Below are positions 1 through 11,678 of a stretch of 64,000 nucleotides of DNA, one piece after another. This stretch comes from Stagonosporopsis chrysanthemi (taxonomy: Eukaryota; Ascomycota; Dothideomycetes; Pleosporales; Didymellaceae). The notes beneath the pieces were generated by a model, which was not told the DNA's origin, did no database searches, and worked only from the letters and a program-made list of their open reading frames with translations. The stretch is taken from the NCBI GenBank assembly GCA_022560025.1, contig JAFISE010000014.1, forward strand, positions 124,001-188,000, given 5' to 3'. Position 1 is the stretch's first letter; each line of letters starts with the position of its first letter. The position numbers and the translations under genes are program-made.

Positions 1-83
1 ACCTTCAATTCCATGCGCCATACCCCTCGACTCACTCTCGACCCCATCTAAACACCACCTGTACACAACGCTCCTACCAGACC

Positions 84-1181
84 ATGCCTCCTCAACTACC
101 CTCTTCCACAAAGTCCCTAACCTACACCACCCCTTCCTCCCCTCCCCACCTAACACACTCCCCCCTCCCCGTCCCCGGCCCCTCCTCCCTCCTCGTAAAA
201 ATCCACGCCGCGGCCATCAACCCCGTCGACATCCAACTCTGGGCCAACCCTCTGCTGGGCCTACTCCGGGGCCAGCGCGAGAAAGGCCTGGGACTGGACT
301 ACAGCGGGACCATCGCAGCGGTGGGCTCCTCTCTGCAACGCACCACGGACTGGCGGGAGGGCGCGCGCGTGTTTGGGCTGTGCAGCCGGCCGCTGGGCGA
401 GGGCACGTTCGCCGAGTACCTCGTTGTCACGCCGGGGGTCGAGCCGGTGGCGGAGATGCCGCGCACCTGGGGGTTTGAGGATGCGGCGGCGGTGCCGTTG
501 GCGGCTTTGACGGCGTTTGCGTGCTTGGATTGGTTGCCCGGCGGACAGGAGGGTCCGAGTATGGGGCAGAGGAGGGTCGTTGTGTGTGGCGCGAGTGGTG
601 GCGTGGGCATGTGGTGTGTGCAGCTTGCGAAGAAGGTGTTTGGGTGCCATGTCACGGGGATTTGCTCGCGGCGGAACGAGGGGTTTGTGAGGGGGTTGGG
701 GGCGGACGAGGTGGTTGCTTATGATGGGGTGCAGGATGTAAAGGCGGCGTTGCTTGATGCTCGGCCAGAGGGGAGGAAGTATGATTTGTATGTTGATTGT
801 GTGGGGGGCACGGAGGTGTTTGCGTGGTGGTATGAATTACTGCATAAGGATGCAGCGTATGTCACGATTGTGGGGGATAAGACGAGTCGGACGGCGTTGG
901 GCGGACCGGTGACGTATCTCACGCATCCGTCGCAGGTGTGGAGGCATGTGTATGGGTACTTCTTCGGACCGCGGTATGCGAACGTTGTCTTCCATCAGAA
1001 GAGCGAGTTGCTGGAGCAGGTTGCGAGGTTGGCGGACGAGGACGGGGTGCAAGTTGTTGTGCAGGACGTAGTGAAGGGTATACTGGACGACGAAGGACAT
1101 AAATACGCATGGGAGAAGGTCAAGGGGTATATGGTGGAAGGCAGAGTCAGGGGGAAGATCGTTGTCAGTATCTCTGGTTGA
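84..1181 (+). CDS. MDR-superfamily oxidoreductase, Yim1/Ast1/RTN4IP1-like
   Basis: Single-exon gene of 365 aa. The N-terminal half is a GroES-like fold (AAINPVDIQLW, then LDYSGTIAAVG) and the second half a Rossmann fold with the NADPH-binding stretch VVVCGASGGVG at about residues 166-176. The catalytic and structural zinc cysteines of true alcohol dehydrogenases are not visible, so a zinc-free quinone-reductase-like enzyme is the better reading. The C-terminal pattern with a long segment around YLTHPSQVW resembles the Yim1/Ast1 branch. The substrate cannot be told. The first ATG of the frame is used because the GroES domain starts about 30 residues later. The 3' two thirds is rich in G-ending codons, unlike the C-rich 5' end. 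Confidence 0.85.
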   Translation: MPPQLPSSTKSLTYTTPSSPPHLTHSPLPVPGPSSLLVKIHAAAINPVDIQLWANPLLGLLRGQREKGLGLDYSGTIAAVGSSLQRTTDWREGARVFGLCSRPLGEGTFAEYLVVTPGVEPVAEMPRTWGFEDAAAVPLAALTAFACLDWLPGGQEGPSMGQRRVVVCGASGGVGMWCVQLAKKVFGCHVTGICSRRNEGFVRGLGADEVVAYDGVQDVKAALLDARPEGRKYDLYVDCVGGTEVFAWWYELLHKDAAYVTIVGDKTSRTALGGPVTYLTHPSQVWRHVYGYFFGPRYANVVFHQKSELLEQVARLADEDGVQVVVQDVVKGILDDEGHKYAWEKVKGYMVEGRVRGKIVVSISG

Positions 1182-1308
1182 CACTTGACCGGTTGTCGAA
1201 TCCAGAACTGATGGGAAGACATGGAATTGCTATCAAGGTACAAGTAACTATGCTAGAACGCTTGCTACAAGAATGCGGGTATATATCGCTCATGCCACAG
1301 GCCGTTAA

Positions 1309-1336
1309 GTCGTCAGTCGTCAGTCGTCAGTCGTCA
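1309..1336. repeat. Heptamer microsatellite (GTCGTCA)x4
   Basis: Four perfect head-to-tail copies of GTCGTCA lie in the short gap between two convergent genes. No function is implied; such arrays are prone to slippage. Confidence 0.9.
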
Positions 1337-1462
1337 AAATCATGATCCTCCCCCGCGCCATACACCACATACAACTCCAAACCAAGACGAAGGGGAAAGG
1401 AAATAGCACACTGAAAGCGCCAACGCCAACGAAGTTCAAACAGTCCATCCCGGCACATGCCC

Positions 1463-2934
1463 TCAGGCGGTCTCTACCCTCCTCCAGAACCTTAGCCCCT
1501 TCTTCTCCTTCTCTTTTTCCTTCTCTCGCCCCCTTCCCTTCTCATCGACGGCTGGCGAAGGAACTCTAACCTTAGCAGCCGCAGCCGCCATATTGTTCAG
1601 CATCTCAGCGCGCTCATAATCCCACGGGTTCCGCCATCTGGTCTCCGGAATCTCACCAAGCTTCGTGCTGTCGCTGGCAAATGTATACGAGCTCGGCGTC
1701 GCTTTGTCTAGTCTCCTCTTTATCGGCGCTGCTACGGCCGGGGCTGCCGTCTTGGTGGTGGCACTGAGGGCAACCGGCTTGACCGGAACGGGTGGCGCTT
1801 TCTTTGGGGATGATGGTGCTGGGGTTTTGCGTGAGGTTGTTGCGGACTCGGGGAGTTTCGGTTTTGGTTCATGGATCTGCTCGGGCGTCAAGGAGAAGTA
1901 ATCGTAAGGTTGCGCATATGGCCATGCGGCTGGGCGCGAAGCGTCGAGAGAATCCACACGTTTCCGGTCGGCGCTGGCTGGTGTAATCGACTTGTCTACC
2001 CATGCGCCAGGCATGTGCATAGTGTTCTTAAAGTCTAATTTGTTGTGGATCATTGGATCTAGCACAGCGTATTCAGGGACAGGCGATTGCAGAGGCGAGG
2101 CAAACGGCGATGCATAGGGCGAGCTCGACTTTGAGGTGGGCTTCGAGGTACCGGAGCTTCCGCCTGAGATGCTCTCTTTTCTCGGAGCGTTTCTTGACTT
2201 GGACCGCACCATGCACAATTGAGGCTGGTTGGAGCTCTTGAGGGGCATTCGCGTCACGTGCGAGCCACTGGGGCGACGGTGAGAAGCAGTAGACTTCCTG
2301 GCCTCTTTACTGGAGTCGGAACTGTTGCCTGATGATTCGTGATTCTGCGGTGTCTTGGTTCTAAGGGCAGGGTGAATTTGCAGTTGCGATTGGCTTAGGC
2401 GCTGATACAGTTGGTTCATACTCGTCAGCGCATCTCGTCTTGACGCCTCGGACAGATCTGTCAAGGACTTGTAGTTCATCTTCATGTGGCCATGAGTGCC
2501 CTTTTCTTCATGGTGCAAGAAGGCGGTGATGATGCTCACGAGGCCTGTGTTAAGCCTCATCAGGATTTCGGCAAGTGACGCGTGAGCAATTGCTAAGAAT
2601 GATTAGTATCAAAATCATATGTAGTTGTCGATGTGGACTTACGGTCACCCTTCGCGAACCTGCGGCCCATGTTTGTCTGGCTGTAGCACTCGTTATACCT
2701 CTCCTCTAGATCTTGTGGTCCTCTGCGCAAGGAATTGGACAACTGGAGCTCGGCGCTATTTATGGGCTCAGGTGTTTGGTTCTGTTTGCGCACTTTGTGT
2801 CTTCGCCTTTTCTCGCGCAAGCGCTTGAAGATGTTCAAACCATTTGTGAATGCTTCTACCAGATTGTGCACGCAGTTTGCGACGTCGCCTTCATCTGCAG
2901 CCTTGTGAGGCTTCTCTTGTGTTCGCACCGCCAT
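1463..2934 (-). CDS. Conserved fungal protein of unknown function, helical N-terminus
   Basis: Two exons, 2934-2643 and 2592-1463, joined by a 50-bp intron (GTAAGT..TACTAATC..TTAG), giving 473 aa. The N-terminal part has a basic helix (FKRLREKRRRHK) and continues through ELQLSNSLRRG and RFAKGD into SLAEILMRLNTGLVSIITAF, which reads across the splice junction and looks like one conserved alpha-helical domain of about 130 residues. The rest is Ser/Pro/Lys-rich and probably disordered, ending in a charged EKEKEKEKKG run and FWRRVE. I recognise the general pattern as a protein found across filamentous ascomycetes but not its function. The start at 2934 is the first ATG of the exon; an extra 5' exon is possible. 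Confidence 0.7.
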
Positions 2935-3684
2935 GTCTTCAATTTGTTCGCGAATGCATTGGCAGCGGAAATTAGAAATACAAGAGGAGAAGGGAAAGGA
3001 ATATTAGGTGTGTAGTTACTTTGCAGTCGAGGTATTAGCGAAGGTAAAAGAGTCATCCCTCCACGACGCCATAGCCCAGGCTGGCTTGGTCACCTATCCG
3101 TGAGCTTGATCCCAGCGCATTTAGCTCAGCGAGGCGAACCCGCACTGCAGTTCCTGCCCCTCTCACTGGGTGCTACCTTTCAAGCTCGCACCGTTTCACA
3201 CTGGTGCGGTGCGGACGCTACTCGTGGGCGCATGTAGCCGCCTTGAGACCACCTCTTGGACGTGATTCTGAATCTTAGTGGCTGACGTGGACGCCCTAAT
3301 CCCTGCACAACGCCAGGCTAGTCGGCCACCACATACTGGACAAGCTCCCCGCACGAAGCCCATGCGGTGAGACATATGTACGAAAACTGTCGACTGGACT
3401 GCGCCAATGTGGAGTCTTGCAAGGCTGGAGGTACTTGAGTGGACCGGCAGGTAAAGTAGGATGAACGCGCACGGGAAATTGCGAACAGCGAATATTGAGG
3501 TGGTTGGGCAGGTGTGCCTCACTTTGCAGCACGTGGGGGTCGAATTATGGGGGCCGAGTGTGCTTCAATTTCGCGTATGTGGGTATCTATGTACTGCTGC
3601 AGAGGTGCTTCTCTTACCCGCCAAGCATCGCTGCTATAAGTCCAAACGCCGCGCTATGCAATGCAATGCAATGTTCATGTATGT
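2935..3684. other. Intergenic 0.75 kb between two leftward genes
   Basis: Upstream of the unknown protein and downstream of HRD1. Holds a short (ATGCA)3 run at about 3656-3672. No ORF with recognisable protein character. Confidence 0.5.
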
Positions 3685-6075
3685 CTACTGCTCGTTGTCT
3701 TCGGCATCTTCCACCGTAACTGCGCGCTTCGTCACGGTTTGTCCTTCCGAGCTGCTGCCTGCGACTGCGGAGCTCGATCCCTCGGCCTCACTCCTCTCGG
3801 GAAGGTCACCGAAGCTCCAGCTTGATTCAAGTGAGCTTGGTGCAGCGGTTTTGGGTGGCGAGTTCGTTGCGGGCACTGAGGCTGGAGCTGGAGCTGGGTC
3901 TGTCGGTGGCGCTGAAGATGTAGACTGTACAGGCGTCGAATCTGCTTCTGGTTGCGCTGTTACTGGTTGCGCTTCCGCAACCACAGAATGAGCATCCGAT
4001 ACAGCGGGCACTGGCGCTGCGGTGATGGCAACTGACTGCAACGGCTGTGACGCGGCTGATGTACTCTCCGGACCTGATGGCGCTGCAAGTGTCATGTGCC
4101 TCAGTGTCCAGCCGTCCGGAAGCGTTAAGCCTTCAGGAACACCAGCATCGCCTTGTCTCAGGATCTGACCTCTGGCAGTGTATGCTTGCGGTGCGAAAGG
4201 GCTTACAGTCTGCGCGTCCATTGGGGCGACAACAGTCGGCAGTTGCCCAGCCACAGACAGCGCATTCAAACGGTTGAGCTCAACAAGAAGCCTGGAAGAT
4301 ACCTCTAGTTGCTCACTCTGGACGTTCAGTTGACGCAGCTGCTGTATGATATGCTGCTGAATGCGCAATATATCATGCCGAATATCGACAGGCTGTTGTG
4401 CCAAAGCTGCACCCATCTGATCCATAGCCATATTTGGTGCGGCATTCAATGGCAAAGGTTGGATCGGGATTTGACCTTGCTCTAGTCCTGTAGGTGCCTG
4501 AGGAGCTTGGCCTGCAATGGCTTGCTGACGAAGTTGATCAATAGCGTCCCTTACATTATTCGCATTGCCTGCTTGCTCGGCAGGCAGTCGCAAATTGCCC
4601 AGAGCAATTCGAAACGGGCCAAAATTGAATACACGCATATTACCAGCAGGCCTATTCGGTTGTGCACCTTGAGGGGCCGGCGCACCGGGTTGAGCTTGAT
4701 TGGCAGCGGGTTGCTGCACGTTACCTGGCAAAAATCCTCGCAAGCCGCCCTGGAATGGTCCGTTCTGTTGGTCTTGCTGGTTCTGTGCTGCTGGATTCGC
4801 TGGGTTGTTGGGCTGCGCAGTTTGAGGTGTGGCCTCTCCAAGCACAGGTCGTCGACAAGTCGGACACACCTGCTGCCTTTCAAGCCAACTTCTCAAACAG
4901 CTGAAATGCAGGATGTGTCCACACGGTAGCCTCTTTGGTCTTTGGCGTTCATCCACTCTTCGCCCTGGCTGTGCCTCTTCAGCACCAGGCTGAGTCCAAG
5001 GTCGCATCTCTTCTCGGCAGACGATGCAGATGTTCTCCCGGCTTAGGTCATCTCCAGTGGCATCCGGGTAGCGAATGTTCATGTCACGAGTCGCATTTCG
5101 ATACTGGATGAAGTCGTTGATCCGCTTGATGAGCGAACGAACGGACATGAACAAGTCCCGCATAATGTGAATGGGGATACCGTAGAATGTCATAAGGACC
5201 GTGAAGAAGCCCAGATAAACCGAGGCTTTCACAAAGTCGGTAGCAAGATCCAGGTAAAAGACCCAGCGGCCCTTTTCTTCCCAGCCAGGCACATCTGTGT
5301 CGTCGTCGTCGTCGTCGACCTCAGCTGGAGCGTCCGAGCCCTCAGCAGCCGCTTGCTGACGCGCCTGTTCCCGTGCGATGCTGCGGGCCTCGTCTCTCGC
5401 TTTCTCCTGGCGTTGTATGATGGCCAGCTCAACTAGCGACAGGCCGTAGCGCATGAGCGTCGATATGGAAGCTATGGCGAGCAGGACGTATTCAAAGCCA
5501 AACATGACCATGACGCCAGGTCGAGATGCCGAGAGGATCGAGGAGACGCAATACTGTGTCATAAAGACATCGAAGAAGACGGAGACAAGCAGAGAGCTGG
5601 CCAGGCGCGTGTGAAAAAGCCGTGGGTTTGCTGGCGGTTGCTGCTCGAGGAACTCTACCCTGCCCTCTCCAATCCATTGCCATACCTTGCCAGCGAGTAG
5701 ACAAAGGAACATAGCAAAGAACCACAACCCAATATCCTCTCTGAAGATGGTCATCGCCAGTAGCGTCTCGCTGACAGCGAACCAGGCCTTGTCGTAGAGC
5801 TGTTCGGTCTCGATAGGGCGAAGCGGGCCGTAGAAGAGGCGTTGCAGTCCATAGCCGAAGCTAGCTGCTACAATAAGCATCAGGTTAACCAGAAACATGA
5901 GCGAGCCGGTGCTCTGCGAGATGTAGACCGCAGCCGAGTAGAAGTTTGGGCGCTCGTAGTATGCACGTGCGAGCACGACGTTGGCCATAACGGCCGAGCC
6001 CTGCAGCTGTCAGTAACATGAAGATAGGTGTGGTCGGAGTCGTCATACCGCTACGTAGAGCTTGAGGCGGCTCAT
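3685..6075 (-). CDS. HRD1: ERAD E3 ubiquitin ligase Hrd1 (synoviolin-like)
   Basis: Two exons: a 27-nt first exon 6075-6049 (MSRLKLYVA) and 6000-3685, with a 48-bp intron, giving 780 aa. The joined start restores the usual Hrd1 N-terminus leading into YERPNFYSAAVYISQSTGS. Several membrane segments fill roughly residues 25-310. An acidic run of Asp encoded by a GTC triplet repeat lies in a cytosolic loop. The RING-H2 finger at about 334-392 shows CIVCREEM, LPCGHILHFSCLRSWL and CPTCRRP, the C3H2C3 pattern. The remaining half is Gln/Pro/Ala-rich and disordered. Hrd1 ubiquitinates misfolded proteins at the ER membrane with Hrd3 and Der1; neither partner is in this window. Confidence 0.95.
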
Positions 6076-7034
6076 GGTGTGTTGACAGTGTGTCGCGACG
6101 CTCAGAAAGCGACTATCATCGCCGTTCGGGGTGGTGAAAGAGCTCGATGTGATCAACAATCATCCTCATTGGTATTGGAGCAAGCTGCCACGTTTTCGGA
6201 GCTGAGAGCTCCAGCACGTGATCTAAACTGATGACCTCATCCGTGGCGCGCCGCTCGCTCCGGACCTCCGCTTTCGTTTACCCCAGATTCCGTCAAGCTT
6301 CAGCCATCGTGAACTTTATGCAGATGAGATGCCACGAGGGCCTCAATGCCGTTGTTATCTGGTTGACTCGTGATCAGATTTAGAGCTCGACACCGCTTGG
6401 TGCATGTTCATATTCAAATTGCATCTGTCATCTGTCAACCTTGCAGGCATCTGCCGACAGTGCGTACGCTCGGGAAGTTGCTCGGAAGAGCCATGGCAAC
6501 GTGGGTACCATGCAGAGCCTCACTATGCCAGTATTGGGCTTTTTACGGTAATTTTGGGGCACGTTCCATCGCAAAGGCCTCAACTCGGGCGAATCTTGAC
6601 ATTTCCACTGACGCCGTTGTACGCGGAGCGCGCTTTTCAAGTTTTGCGGAGGGTTCTCCGTTACTGCGAAGCCTGCTAAATACCGCGCCATCCGTGAGCA
6701 GCTCCGATCGCAGACAGAGGCTGGTTTTGAGCCTTCCTATACGTGTTCGAGAACGATGATGTACGCCAACGCTTGCATCCATTGTGGGGTTTGTGGGGAT
6801 CTTCCATGATCTATGACATACTACTGCATCCCCGGCCTAAGCCATATGTACAATGAGTAAAGCCCAGATCCAGATCCAGGTGGTCGGGCGGTCTGTGTCC
6901 AAGCTCTATGTCCGGGGACATGATGCATGTCGTATGCCTGTCTCTGATCAGGAAAATCTTTCGGCCCTAGGACTACATAAAGCTCTTGAGACTCCCAACC
7001 TGTGGCCCCCAAACCAGCCTTTCACAGCTCAAAG
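6076..7034. other. Intergenic 0.96 kb: divergent HRD1 and GH32 promoters
   Basis: Shared upstream region of two divergently transcribed genes. Several ORFs up to 129 codons overlap one another on both strands but show no domain, signal peptide or splice logic. Regulatory elements are listed separately. Confidence 0.6.
6784..6798 (+). promoter_or_regulatory. Paired CreA-type sites (GTGGGG x2)
   Basis: Two GTGGGG hexamers at 6784-6789 and 6793-6798 match the CreA/Mig1 consensus SYGGRG. They lie about 240 bp upstream of the GH32 start. Close pairs of such sites are typical of functional carbon-catabolite repression, and invertase genes are classic targets. A TATA-like TACATAAA lies at about 6974-6981. 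Confidence 0.45.
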
Positions 7035-9116
7035 ATGCATTGGTCAATTGCTGTATTAAGCTACGTGCTTGGGTCTGCCCTTGCGCAGAACTCAAGCTCT
7101 GGTTCCAACACAACTGCACCCTCACTGGGCCCAGATGTTCTCACTGCGGACATGGTTACGAGCATGGGCAATAACACCCTGTTCAACAGATGGCGTCCTA
7201 CATATCACTTCACCTCTCCAGCTGGTTGGTTGAACGTATGTACATCAAAATACTAGAAGCTCGATTTCAAGCTCACCCAAAGTAGGACCCTTGCGGCATG
7301 ATGTACGATCCTACCACCGACACATACCATCTACACTACCAATGGCACCCTAACCATGTCAACTGGGGCAACATCTCATGGGGGTAGGTCCGGATCAGCA
7401 ACTTGAAACCCCTCGCGCTAACACATATAGCCACGCCACCTCTAAGGATCTTGTAACATGGACTGATGTTGGAGGCTGGGAGGATGACCAGGCTCAGTCT
7501 GTTGGAACAGGACCCGAGTCTGATTCCCGAAATTCTTCCTATTATGGCCTTGGTATCTTCAGTGGTTCTGCTCAGCCATACAACCTCACAGGAGGGCAGG
7601 ATGGTACCCTCATTGCCTTCTACACTGCAGTCCAGCATCTCCCCACCAACTGGGCCCTTCCCTACATCAATGGCACAGAGAAGCAGGCCATTGTGATCTC
7701 AAACGACGGTGGTGAGACTTGGGAGCAGTACGAGGGCAACCCGATCCTTTCTGATCACCCTGAAGGTTGGAACGTCACCGGCTGGCGTGATCCCTTTGTT
7801 GAGCCTTGGCCTGAGATGGATGCTATCTTGGGGCAAGACGAGCCTCACTTTTACATGGTGCTCGGCTCAGGTATCAAGGGCGAGGACGGAGGCGGTCGTA
7901 TCCCCTTCTACTCCGCTCCTCAGTCCAACCTCACGGATTGGACCTTCCTTGGCGCTCTTTGGGAGCCTAAGCCAAACCAAACTCTCGGCTCGCTGCTCGA
8001 GACAGGTACCTATGGTTTCAATTTCGAGGTCTCGAACTTTTTCTCTCTGACCGATGAGGATGACGACGTTCACTACTACGTCCTCATGGGTACCGAGGGT
8101 GGCAACCTCACCTGGCACCCTCGCGCTCAGTGGGGTCTGTGGAACGAGGGTCAGGTCACCAGGCGCGAGAACGGATCAGCTGAGTTCACTCCCGTCTCTG
8201 GTGGTGTCATTGACTCCGGCCTTCTTTACGCTGTCACTAGCTTCAACGACACCAAGAACAACCGCCGAGTCCAGTGGGGCTGGGCCAACGAGGAGAACAA
8301 CAACTTTGGCCTCCTCCAGAGTGGTTACCAAGGTGCTATGGCTTTGCCTCGTGAGATGTACGTCATCAAGACTCGCGGTCTCGTCAACGTCGATGGTGGC
8401 TTGACCACTAAGGGTAACACTCGTGTTGTTGAGCACGGTAATGGCACCTTCACTGGCTACACTCTGGGAGCTCGCCCTCTTCCCGATGTGGTCGAAGCCC
8501 TGCGCGGCGAAGAGCGCTCCATCAACGCCATCTCCAACTGGACCAGCAGCATGCTTGTTGGCGAAGGCAGCGCTCACATGGAGCTTGCCGTAACCCTAAG
8601 CAACTGCACTGGCCCTGCTGGTGTCACTATCGCAGCCAGCGCTGGTGGCGAGGAGTACACTCACATCTACTATGACCCTTCGAACTACACTGTCAACGTG
8701 GACCGTTCTCAGTCATCGACTATCAGTCAGTTCGCCAACTATACCATGATCGGTTACTTCTACCCCTACACCTTCGCCAATGGCACCACCGAGTCGCTGC
8801 ACATGGATGTCTTCGTCGACGGTTCTCTCGTCGAGGTCTACATCAACGTGAGTTACACATTTACTATGCTACCTAACACCTCTCTAACATGTGACAGGAC
8901 CGCTTCTGGTTAACAACACGCATCTACCCCGCCCGTCTTGATAGCACCAACTTCGGTATCTACGTTGGTGAGAACTCGACTGTCCAGGTCTCGGACCTCA
9001 AGACTTGGGAGATCACTGCGAACTCCTTCCCCGAGCGCCCAGTTAATTCCAGCTCTGAGCTTGTCTACGACACGGCGGAGGAGACTGACAACTATGTCTG
9101 GTGGACCGGGAACTAA
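7035..9116 (+). CDS. Secreted glycoside hydrolase family 32 (invertase/fructosidase type)
   Basis: Four exons, 7035-7235, 7286-7383, 7431-8847 and 8898-9116, give 644 aa. The N-terminus MHWSIAVLSYVLGSALAQ is a signal peptide. The beta-propeller carries the GH32 triad: nucleophile in WLNDPCG (formed across intron 1), the transition-state stabiliser in WRDPF, and the acid/base Glu in NFEVSNF. A C-terminal beta-sandwich follows (VFVDGSLVEVYIN, then DRFWLTTRIYP across intron 3). Many N-glycosylation sequons are present. The enzyme should hydrolyse, or transfer from, sucrose or fructans outside the cell. FEVSNF instead of the yeast-type ECP motif leans towards the fungal intracellular/extracellular fructosidase or fructosyltransferase group; exact activity is open. 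Confidence 0.92.
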
Positions 9117-10190
9117 TTTTGACGAACCTTTCTTTTGCGCTGTCGTCGGTGTTGCCTTGTTATGTAAACGCCAACGAAGCACGACGGTGACGAACAGAGG
9201 AGTTTGGATACGTACATAGTAATGTCATATGAACGTCACGCAATACTTTGAATGAATGCGCATCTTCGACTAATACACAGGCTTTGTCTTGCTTGAATGC
9301 AGCCTAGCGCTTTGCTCGAATCACAGGGCGTGGATGCATCGAGACTCGCGGCTGGGTCCCCGAGTCTAGAAGGTACAAGTGCTGACGAGTGCAAGCCTGG
9401 CCATTCTGAACCATGGCTGCTACATTTTTGGCATGCGTTGGACCAGTGCAGTATTCTGGTGGATCTAGCAAGTCCGCGCATGACAGATCAACCGGTACCT
9501 GGGTTCTTGTACCGGCACTTATGTATATGTATTTCGTTGTGGGCCGTGGCCCCGCACTTGCCGACACCAGAAGCTTGAGCCCTCACTGCGCCCAAACTTA
9601 TCTCGTTTACACTTTCGCTCACGATACATACAGGCACCTGCGAGCCCTTCAAATTAATGGAGCGATACCACCCTGCTTTCAGTCATAGTCAGCGGTGAAG
9701 GCTCTGACCATTTGAGCATGTACTGGAAAGGCAGCCTCGAGTTTAGAGGATTAGCTACAAGAACGCATCGTAATTCCCTGGTATACCCGAAGACACTGTT
9801 CCCAAATACCCGGGTCGCAGCTGCGTGCTGACAAACACGAGTCAATGATTTACACAGTGCCCTCCCACCACTGCAATTGCGCCCTTGAATTACTCAGATA
9901 ACCGCCCTCAGGTCCCGCGGACGCAGCGATGCTGTCATGCTATCTCTCACGGAGCGCCGCAATTGGGCAGACCGCAGTGAATCGCCCCGTCCGCATTGGA
10001 GTTTCTAGTTCCATCCACCGGCTAAAAGGGATGAAGAGCCGTAGTCAGAGGGCATATCGATGCTGGCTGCACGTGCTGCATGGAGTGATGGCTTAAATAT
10101 ACGCCTGCTTATAGTTTGGCATCCGGCTTTATACACAAAAAAACCGAATAGAATTTGTTGTCTCAAAAAAGCTGAAATCGAGATTCAAAC
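9117..10190. other. Intergenic 1.07 kb downstream of GH32
   Basis: Holds the GH32 3' region and the promoter of the PhyH-family gene, with a TATA-like TTAAATATA at about 10093-10101, roughly 90 bp upstream of that start codon. Small overlapping ORFs show no protein character. Confidence 0.5.
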
Positions 10191-11253
10191 ATGACAGATG
10201 CAGAGCAGCAGTATCAGCTAACCCAGGAGCAAATCGACTTCTTCGTAGACAATGGCTGGCTTAAGCTGAGCAACTGCTTCACAAAGGAGCAGGCGGACGA
10301 TCTCCAGTCCAACCTTTGGACGCGCTTGGGTATGGACCCAAAGGACGTTTCGACATGGTCTGTCAAGTCCCTTGTTCGCTCGCACATAGGTCCAGCAGTT
10401 AACACATTCCAGGCACACAGAACGCACCAATATGCCGCATTGGAAGGAGTTCCATGTTGCTGACTTCGCGCCTCGCGCCTGGGGCGGAATCTGCGGCCTG
10501 CTTGGTGGCTCGCATAAGATTGACGCCGATTCCGAAGTCACGCTCTGGAAAGACAGCTTCATCGTGAATCTCGGAACTCCGGAGAAGCACAATAAGATCG
10601 TTAAGCCGCAAGAATTGGATAATTGGCACGTTGACGGCGACTTCTTCGTGCACTACCTCGACTCGCCCGAACAAGCACTTCTTGTCATTCCACTGTGGTC
10701 AGATATTGTGCCTGGCGGTGGCGGAACGATGATCTGCCCTGCTGCTATCCCACATATCGCACAACACCTATATGAGAATCCTGAGGGTGTGAGTGCGCGG
10801 ATGACGCCGCGGAGAGCAAACCCGCACTTCGTGGAAGAGAAGGGATTGAGCTGGTACATTGATCTTGCAAAGAAAATGCCAGATGAGGTATTTGTAGAGG
10901 TTACAGGCGTGGTGGGAGATGTGTTCTTGCTGCACCCGCTGATGCTGCACAGTGCAAGTAACAATATGCTCAGGAACGTGAGAGTCATTACGAACCCTCC
11001 TGTATCCATCAAGGACCCATTCAAGTTTGACAGGGAGGACGGCAACTACAGCGCGGTGGAGCGCAAGACTCTACGGGCTCTGGGTAGAGACAGGCTTGAG
11101 GGCTGGAAGATCACAGCAGAGAGACAGAGGATAGTGCCCGAGCGAGTCAAAGTTCAGGAGAGAATGAAGAGGGAAGAAGAGGAGAGGCTCAACAAGTTGC
11201 AGGAACAGAAGGAAAGCGTAGAAGGTGCGAAGAAAGTGCCGACCGCTGCTTAG
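10191..11253 (+). CDS. Phytanoyl-CoA dioxygenase (PhyH) family protein
   Basis: Two exons, 10191-10357 and 10413-11253, encode 335 aa. The intron was chosen so that the codon for Trp is rebuilt at the junction, giving TWHTERTNMPHWKEF, which is the family pattern; the donor GTCTGT is weak. Fe(II)-binding His and Asp lie in WHVDGDFF and the second His probably in LLHPLMLHSAS. Family members use 2-oxoglutarate and O2 to hydroxylate small molecules; the fungal members of this type are mostly uncharacterised. The C-terminal 50 residues are a charged coiled helix. No targeting signal is evident, so a cytosolic site is likely. Confidence 0.8.
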
Positions 11254-11331
11254 CTTGTTGATCCGGTTGCAGTGCATCTCCAAAACAGCACAGTCAAATA
11301 GCCATCAATGTTCCATATATGTATGAAGACA

Positions 11332-11580
11332 CTCGTTTCTTTTGAGCGATCGTTTCTGGGAACAGAAGATCCTTAAGTGGGCTACAACACCTACAACAAT
11401 TTACCACATCTGCTGTCGCAGCTATTGTGGTGCTGACCACTCCCTATTCATCAGTCTAGGATTTTTATAAATTCATTGTATTCTGCAGTAGTTACAGCGC
11501 ACGTATGAGAGTTATTTGAGGGAGCACGTAAATCTGGTCGGTCAAAAGGAACGAGATCCTTCGTATGCACGTGAAAAACG
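11332..11580 (+). repeat. Diverged direct repeat, copy A
   Basis: Shares an unmistakable core with copy B at about 13285-13515: both begin CTCGTTTCTTTTGAGCG, continue through GATCC.TAAG..GGCTACAAC, and later align over ATTCT.CAGTA.TT.CAGCGC and GATC/GGTCGG.CAAAA stretches. By eye about four in five bases match in the first 65 bp, less beyond. The copies lie in the same orientation 1,953 bp apart and flank the peroxidase gene. Confidence 0.75.
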
Positions 11581-11678
11581 GGATGCGAGGTGGCGATCAT
11601 TATTTCATCATGTCATTATGTCGTTATCTAGGTTGAGAGGGTATCATAAAACGCAAATCACAATAAAACACCTGCCAT

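Noticed and set aside
3461..3991. 176-codon plus-strand ORF opposite the end of HRD1
   Set aside because: Mostly the complement of the HRD1 low-complexity tail; no features of its own.
6370..6759. 129-codon ORF between HRD1 and GH32
   Set aside because: Overlaps several competing ORFs on both strands and has no motif or splice signal.
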